Positions 59,889 through 64,000 of a stretch of 64,000 nucleotides of DNA are shown here, piece after piece. Source of the stretch: Pseudoxanthomonas kaohsiungensis (GTDB taxonomy: Bacteria; Pseudomonadota; Gammaproteobacteria; Xanthomonadales; Xanthomonadaceae); assembly GCF_010211765.1 (NCBI RefSeq), contig NZ_PDWO01000014.1, positions 1 to 64,000 on the forward strand, read 5' to 3'. Each line of letters begins with the position of its first letter. Within the stretch, counting starts at the first letter, position 1. The translations under genes and the position numbers were made by a program. The notes beneath the pieces are model-generated. The model did not search any database. It was not told the origin of the DNA and saw only the letters and a program-made list of their open reading frames with translations.

Positions 59889-61741
59889 CCGCCGGCCACG
59901 CGGACCTGGTCGCGGCCGCCGGACTTGGCCGCGTACAGGGCGTTGTCCACGACCTGGAGGGCCATGTCCGTGGCGGCGTGCTCGTCGGCGCCGGTGTCGA
60001 CCGCATGCACGCCGATGCTGGCGGTCACGGTCACCAGCGGACCGCGGGTGCGGAACGGCTCCTCGCGCAGCCGCGTGCAGATGTCCTCCGCGATCTCGCG
60101 CGCGTGGTACACGTCGATGCCGGGCAGGGCGGCGATGAACTCTTCGCCGCCGTAGCGCGCCACCAGCGCGCCATGCGGCCGCAGCACGCCCTCCACCAGC
60201 CGCGCACTGCGACGCAGGCAGTCGTCGCCGACCAGGTGTCCGTGGCGGTCGTTGATCTGCTTGAAGTGGTCCAGGTCGATCATCATCAGCGACAGCGGCT
60301 GCCCCTGGGCCTTGGCGGCCTCGAGCAGCGATTCGAAGCGCTCGCGGAACCAGCCGCGGTTGTACAGGCCGGTCAACGCGTCGTGGCGGCTGGCCTCGCG
60401 CAGCCGCGAGTGCGCCGTTTCCAGCTGCTCGAGCGCGGTGCGCAGCTCGCTGGTGCGCTCGAGCACCTGCGACTCTAGCTGCAGCTTGGCCCGGCGCACG
60501 ATCCGCTCGTTCTCGTTGCGCAGCGCCGCGTAGCGGTAGCTCAGCGCGATCGACAGCAGCAGCATCTCCAGCGCCGAGCCGATCTGCACGCCGTAGACGG
60601 TCAGGAACGACTTGGGCAGCAGGCCGAAGGCCAGCGCGGTGAACATGCCGGTGCCCAGCAGGAACATGCCCCAGGCCAGCAGGAACAGCAGCGCCGAGCG
60701 GTCGCCGCGGCGGAACGCCACCAGGGTCACGGTCAGGATCCAGGCGATGCTCAGGAAAACCGAAGCGGCCGCCAGCGGCGTGGCGATCCGGTACGGCAGC
60801 CAGAACGAGGCGATGCCCAGGGCCATGTAGAACGCGATCACCGCGATCGATATCCAGTTGCCCGCCGGCCACACGGTGCGCAGGCGCAGGAACACCCGGG
60901 CGAACTGCTGCATGCCGATCTGCGCCAGGCAGATCGACAGCGGCACCGACAGGTCGGCCAGCCATGGCGAGTCCGGCCACAGGTACTCGAAGCCCAGGCC
61001 GTTGAGCGTCATCAGCACCAGGCCGAACGCACTGAGGTGGAACAGGTACCAGAAGTAGCTGGCGTCGCGCAGCGCCAGCCAGAGCACGAGGTTGTAGACG
61101 AACAGGGCGATCAGGATCCCGTAGTACAGCCCGATGCCGAACTGCGCATCGCGCGAGATCTCGATGAAGGCGGTGGGCGTGTGCAAGGTCAGCGGCACCT
61201 GCATGGAGCTCTGGCTCTGCACCCGCAGCAGTACGTCCACGCGTTCGCCGACCGGCAGCTCGAGCATGAAGTTCGGATAGCGGTAGCTGACGCTGCGGGC
61301 GCCGAAGGGCAGGTGGTCGCCGCCGCTGCGGTGCACGATGCGCCCGTCCGCGTAGCGCAGATACAGGTCGAGGCGGTCGCTCAGCGGGTATTCCTGGACC
61401 AGCAGCCAGTGCGGCTGGGTGCCGGCGCGGTTCACCACCGGCACGTGGAACCAGTAGGCGCCCTGCTGGAAGCCGAATGCCGCGCCGGCGTCGGGCAGCG
61501 GCTCGAAGCCGGCGGCATCCAGTTGCCGCCACGCCTGCGCGGCCGTCATCCGTCCGTCTCCGTCATGCAGGTAGCGGGTGTGCGTGCCGAGCGGCCGCTG
61601 TCCCTGTTCCGCTTCCAGGCGCAAGGGCTCGGGTGCCGGTGGCGCGGCCATAGCCGGCAGGGCGGCGGCCAGCAGCAGCCAGGCGAGCAGGACGGCGATC
61701 CCGCGCCGGGCCCGACTCTTGGCGTGTTTCCGCTGCTCCAT
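59885..61741 (-). CDS. 7TM-DISM diguanylate cyclase
   Basis: A 618-residue membrane enzyme making cyclic di-GMP. After a signal sequence (residues ~14-32) come a periplasmic 7TMR-DISMED2 sensor (about 45-180), seven membrane helices (about 190-400), a coiled coil (ESQVLERTSELRTALEQLE, about 425-455) and a GGDEF domain with intact GGEEF at 531-535 and DLDHFKQINDRHGH. The inhibitory I-site RxxD is not present: the expected position reads RPHG. The 3' end overlaps the convergent lyase gene by four bases. Carbohydrate or small-molecule sensing by the DISMED2 domain is inference. Confidence 0.94.
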   Translation of the reverse strand: MEQRKHAKSRARRGIAVLLAWLLLAAALPAMAAPPAPEPLRLEAEQGQRPLGTHTRYLHDGDGRMTAAQAWRQLDAAGFEPLPDAGAAFGFQQGAYWFHVPVVNRAGTQPHWLLVQEYPLSDRLDLYLRYADGRIVHRSGGDHLPFGARSVSYRYPNFMLELPVGERVDVLLRVQSQSSMQVPLTLHTPTAFIEISRDAQFGIGLYYGILIALFVYNLVLWLALRDASYFWYLFHLSAFGLVLMTLNGLGFEYLWPDSPWLADLSVPLSICLAQIGMQQFARVFLRLRTVWPAGNWISIAVIAFYMALGIASFWLPYRIATPLAAASVFLSIAWILTVTLVAFRRGDRSALLFLLAWGMFLLGTGMFTALAFGLLPKSFLTVYGVQIGSALEMLLLSIALSYRYAALRNENERIVRRAKLQLESQVLERTSELRTALEQLETAHSRLREASRHDALTGLYNRGWFRERFESLLEAAKAQGQPLSLMMIDLDHFKQINDRHGHLVGDDCLRRSARLVEGVLRPHGALVARYGGEEFIAALPGIDVYHAREIAEDICTRLREEPFRTRGPLVTVTASIGVHAVDTGADEHAATDMALQVVDNALYAAKSGGRDQVRVAGG

Positions 61742-61807
61742 GCGCTCCCCGGAAAGGCCTGTGCCCCATCGCCCTGGGCGACCGGCGCAGTGTAGCGGCC
61801 ACGATGC

Positions 61808-61858
61808 TTGACCAGTGGCCCGTTCGTCATCTAATGTATTAGCACGTTAATACATTAG
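61808..61858 (+). promoter_or_regulatory. promoter and palindromic operator of the his operon
   Basis: A palindrome with perfect 11-bp arms CTAATGTATTA (61831-61841) and TAATACATTAG (61848-61858) around six bases lies 11 bases before the TrpR-family gene. TTGACC at 61808-61813 with TAATGT at 61832-61837 (18-base spacer) makes a likely promoter whose -10 falls inside the left arm. A bound TrpR-family dimer would block it. The arrangement fits the HisR-type autoregulated histidine operon of xanthomonads; the assignment is by position and symmetry. Confidence 0.75.
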
Positions 61859-61869
61859 GCAAACCAGCC

Positions 61870-62199
61870 ATGAAGCGGCGGACCCGGGACACTGCAGACG
61901 ACAGCGAGGCCAGGCTCGAAGCCCTGGCCGTGGCGCTGGCCGGATTGCGCGGGCCGGAGGCGTTCCAGGCCTTCCTCACCGACCTGTGCACGCCGGCCGA
62001 GCTGGAGGCCATGACCGACCGCTGGCGGGTCGTGCCGCTGCTGCAGCAGGGCATGCCGTACCGCGAAATCCACGACCTGACCCAGGTCAGCGTCACTACC
62101 ATCGGCCGGGTCGCACGCACCCTGGAGCGGGGCGCCGGCGGCTATGCGCTGGCACTGCCGGCCAACGCGAGCGCGACCGTCCGCAAGGAATCCCCATGA
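61870..62199 (+). CDS. hisR: TrpR-family (YerC/YecD) regulator, probable HisR
   Basis: A 109-residue DNA-binding protein of the TrpR superfamily (YerC/YecD branch). The TrpR-like helices run from about residue 17 to 85, with the helix-turn-helix in [20 protein letters not shown] (about 57-76). Its stop overlaps the hisG ATG (ATGA), and a palindromic site lies over its promoter, so it is most likely the histidine-responsive repressor of this operon; histidine binding is inferred from context. The start at ATG 61870 has little ribosome-site sequence. Confidence 0.85.
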   Translation: MKRRTRDTADDSEARLEALAVALAGLRGPEAFQAFLTDLCTPAELEAMTDRWRVVPLLQQGMPYREIHDLTQVSVTTIGRVARTLERGAGGYALALPANASATVRKESP

Positions 62200-63107
62200 A
62201 TCCCCCCCTCGGCACCGCCTCGCGCGACCGCCTGCGCATCGCGATCCAGAAGAGCGGCCGCCTGGCCGAACCGGCGCGCAGCCTGCTGGCGGCCTGCGGC
62301 CTTAGCTGGCGCGAAAGCCGCGACAAGCTGTTCTGCTATGGCGAATCGCTGCCGGTGGACCTGCTGCTGGTCCGCGACGACGACATCCCCGGCCTGATCG
62401 CCGACGGCGTCTGCGACCTGGGCGTGGTCGGTCGCAACGAACTGGACGAGCAGGCTGGCGAACGCGAGCGCAACGGGCTGGCGCCGGCCTATCGCGCGCT
62501 GCGCGGGCTGGGCTTCGGCCAGTGCCGGCTCATGCTCGCCGTTCCCGAGGACTGGGACTGGCAGGGCCCGCAACAGCTGCAGGGCCTGCGCATCGCCACC
62601 AGCTACCCGGCGATCCTGCGCCAGTGGCTGGAAGGACAGGGCATCGATGCCCAGGTGGTGGAGCTGTCCGGCTCGGTCGAGATCGCACCACGCCTGGGCA
62701 CCGCCGACCTGATCTGCGACCTGGTATCCAGCGGTGCGACGCTGGCCGCCAACCACCTCAAGCCGGTGGAAACCCTGCTCGACAGCGAAGCGGTGCTGGC
62801 CGGTCCGGCCGGCGGCTTCGACGACGCGCGCGCCGGGCTGGCGCAGATGCTGCTGCGCCGGGTCGACGGCGTGCTGCAGATGAAGGACCGCAAGCTGCTG
62901 ATGTTCAGCGCCGAGCGCGAATCGGTGCCGGCCCTGGCCCGCCTGCTGCATGACGCCGGGCCGCTGGTGGAGCTGCCGGGCGCCAACGGCGCCCTGTCGC
63001 TGCAGGCGATGTGCGACGGTGCCGTCAGCTGGCAGCGGCTGGAAGAGCTCGAGCGTGCCGGTGCACGCGGGCTGATGGTGCTCGCGGTCGAGAGGTCGCT
63101 GGCATGA
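62196..63107 (+). CDS. hisG: ATP phosphoribosyltransferase
   Basis: A 303-residue enzyme catalysing the first step of histidine synthesis, ATP + PRPP to phosphoribosyl-ATP. It is the long form with a C-terminal ACT-like regulatory domain (about residues 225-300), so histidine feedback is expected and HisZ is not needed. Landmarks are [35 protein letters not shown] and the PRPP loop [17 protein letters not shown]. It overlaps hisR upstream and hisD downstream by ATGA junctions. Confidence 0.96.
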   Translation: MNPPLGTASRDRLRIAIQKSGRLAEPARSLLAACGLSWRESRDKLFCYGESLPVDLLLVRDDDIPGLIADGVCDLGVVGRNELDEQAGERERNGLAPAYRALRGLGFGQCRLMLAVPEDWDWQGPQQLQGLRIATSYPAILRQWLEGQGIDAQVVELSGSVEIAPRLGTADLICDLVSSGATLAANHLKPVETLLDSEAVLAGPAGGFDDARAGLAQMLLRRVDGVLQMKDRKLLMFSAERESVPALARLLHDAGPLVELPGANGALSLQAMCDGAVSWQRLEELERAGARGLMVLAVERSLA

Positions 63108-64000
63108 GCGCGCGCGCCGCCGATGAAACCCTGCCCTGGAGCCGGCTGGAATGGTCGGCGCTCGATGAAACCGCTCGCGCCCGTGCATTGACCCGTCCGG
63201 TGCAGGTCGTGGCCGCGGCCACGCGCGAGGCGGTCGCCGCGGTGCTCGCCGACGTGCGCGGGCGTGGCGACCAGGCGCTGCGCGAGCTGACCCTGCGTTT
63301 CGACCGGGTCGAACTGGATGCCTTCGAAGTGGCGCCGGCCGAGTTCTCCGCGGCCGAGGCAGCGGTCGCGCCCGCGCTGCGCCAGGCCATGGTCGAGGCG
63401 GCGCAGCGGATCGAGGCGTTCCACCGCGCCGGCATGTCCGCCGGCTATGCGGTGGAGACCGCGCCGGGCGTGGTCTGCGAACGGATGATCCGCCCCGTGC
63501 CGCGGGTCGGTCTTTACGTGCCTGCCGGCAGCGCTCCCTTGCCGTCGACGGCATTGATGCTGTGCATACCGGCCACGCTGGCCGGCTGCCCGCAGGTCGT
63601 GCTGTGCACGCCGCCACGTAGCGACGGCACGGCCGACCCGGCGGTGCTGGTCGCGGCCCGGCTGGCGGGCGTGCACCGGGTGTTCAAGCTCGGCGGCGCG
63701 CAGGCGATCGCGGCGATGGCCTTCGGCAGCGAAAGCGTGCCCGGGGTCGACAAGATCTTCGGGCCGGGCAACAGCTACGTGGACGAGGCCAAGCGCCAGG
63801 TGGCCCAGTCCGGTGCCGCGGCGATCGACATGCCCGCCGGTCCCTCGGAGGTGCTGGTGATCGCCGACGCCGGGGCCGATGCCGCCTTCGTCGCCGCCGA
63901 CCTGCTCTCGCAGGCCGAACACGGGCCGGACTCGCAGGTCCTGCTGCTGTCCGACAGCGCCGCGCTGGTCGACCGGGTCGAGCAGCAGCTGCACGCGCAG
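63104..64000 (+). CDS. hisD: histidinol dehydrogenase, cut by window end
   Basis: The first 299 codons of an enzyme of about 430 residues that oxidises histidinol to histidine with two NAD, using zinc. The open frame runs to the last base of the window. Landmarks are [51 protein letters not shown] and the zinc-site approach [15 protein letters not shown], which contains the conserved Gln and His. The ATG at 63104 overlaps the hisG stop. The remaining his genes presumably follow outside the window. Confidence 0.96.
   Translation, partial: MSARAADETLPWSRLEWSALDETARARALTRPVQVVAAATREAVAAVLADVRGRGDQALRELTLRFDRVELDAFEVAPAEFSAAEAAVAPALRQAMVEAAQRIEAFHRAGMSAGYAVETAPGVVCERMIRPVPRVGLYVPAGSAPLPSTALMLCIPATLAGCPQVVLCTPPRSDGTADPAVLVAARLAGVHRVFKLGGAQAIAAMAFGSESVPGVDKIFGPGNSYVDEAKRQVAQSGAAAIDMPAGPSEVLVIADAGADAAFVAADLLSQAEHGPDSQVLLLSDSAALVDRVEQQLHAQ

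Noticed and set aside
61831-61858. Palindrome considered as a trp operator
   Set aside because: It resembles a TrpR-type site in shape, but the genes behind it are hisR-hisG-hisD, so a histidine regulator is the better reading.
61742-62195. Histidine attenuator leader peptide
   Set aside because: No short frame with a run of histidine codons or terminator/antiterminator pair lies upstream of hisG.

Overview
This 64 kb window is high-GC gammaproteobacterial chromosome, best placed in the Xanthomonadaceae/Lysobacteraceae (Lysobacter, Luteimonas, Pseudoxanthomonas or Stenotrophomonas relatives). The evidence is gene order and family content: tpiA-secG-tRNA-Leu-nuoA..N, initiator tRNA-rimP-nusA-infB-rbfA-truB-rpsO-pnp, a TrpR-family gene directly ahead of hisG, fused ABC-permease/M1 peptidase, and intergenic REP repeats of the GTAGGAGCC and GTAGGGCGGGG types. 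The genus cannot be fixed from the sequence alone. No phage, insertion sequence, CRISPR array or transfer island is visible.

Region 1 (1-13.7 kb) is mixed housekeeping and accessory: a PhoU-like DUF47 protein with Pit phosphate permease, an alkyltransferase-like (ATL) DNA repair protein, a rhomboid protease, two tandem M13 peptidase genes (one has lost its zinc site, the other is an intact lipoprotein), an MBL/beta-CASP ribonuclease-like protein, a CHASE2 membrane sensor with a degenerate GGDEF domain, and a PYROXD2-like flavin oxidoreductase. Spaces between genes hold REP pairs and long structured inverted repeats.

Region 2 (14.3-25.4 kb) is mostly minus strand: a four-gene run of DUF885 peptidase, serine hydrolase, ABC ATPase and ABC permease-M1 peptidase fusion, preceded by a queuosine-precursor transporter and a DUF502 membrane protein. 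An unrecognised anchored protein and a DUF4442 thioesterase-fold protein follow.

Region 3 (25.5-45.8 kb) is core metabolism on the plus strand: accD-glmM (overlapping), a 2OG-Fe(II) oxygenase, tpiA, secG, tRNA-Leu(GAG), then a complete 14-gene nuoA-N operon for respiratory complex I, closed by a strong hairpin.

Region 4 (46.0-55.6 kb) is the conserved translation/RNA-turnover operon headed by initiator tRNA with a good sigma70 promoter and ending in pnp with a terminator. Region 5 (55.7-64 kb) carries an FNR-type regulator with Fe-S cysteines, hisS (TTG start), an enlarged HAL-family ammonia-lyase, a 7TM diguanylate cyclase, and the start of the histidine operon (TrpR-family regulator, hisG, hisD cut by the window end) behind an 11-bp-arm palindrome that overlaps its likely promoter.

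The least explained signals are a 115-nt intergenic element present twice with compensatory arm changes plus a related 103-nt copy, REP units that supply the stop codons of their neighbour genes, the zinc-less M13 homologue, and the peptidase/exporter cluster.
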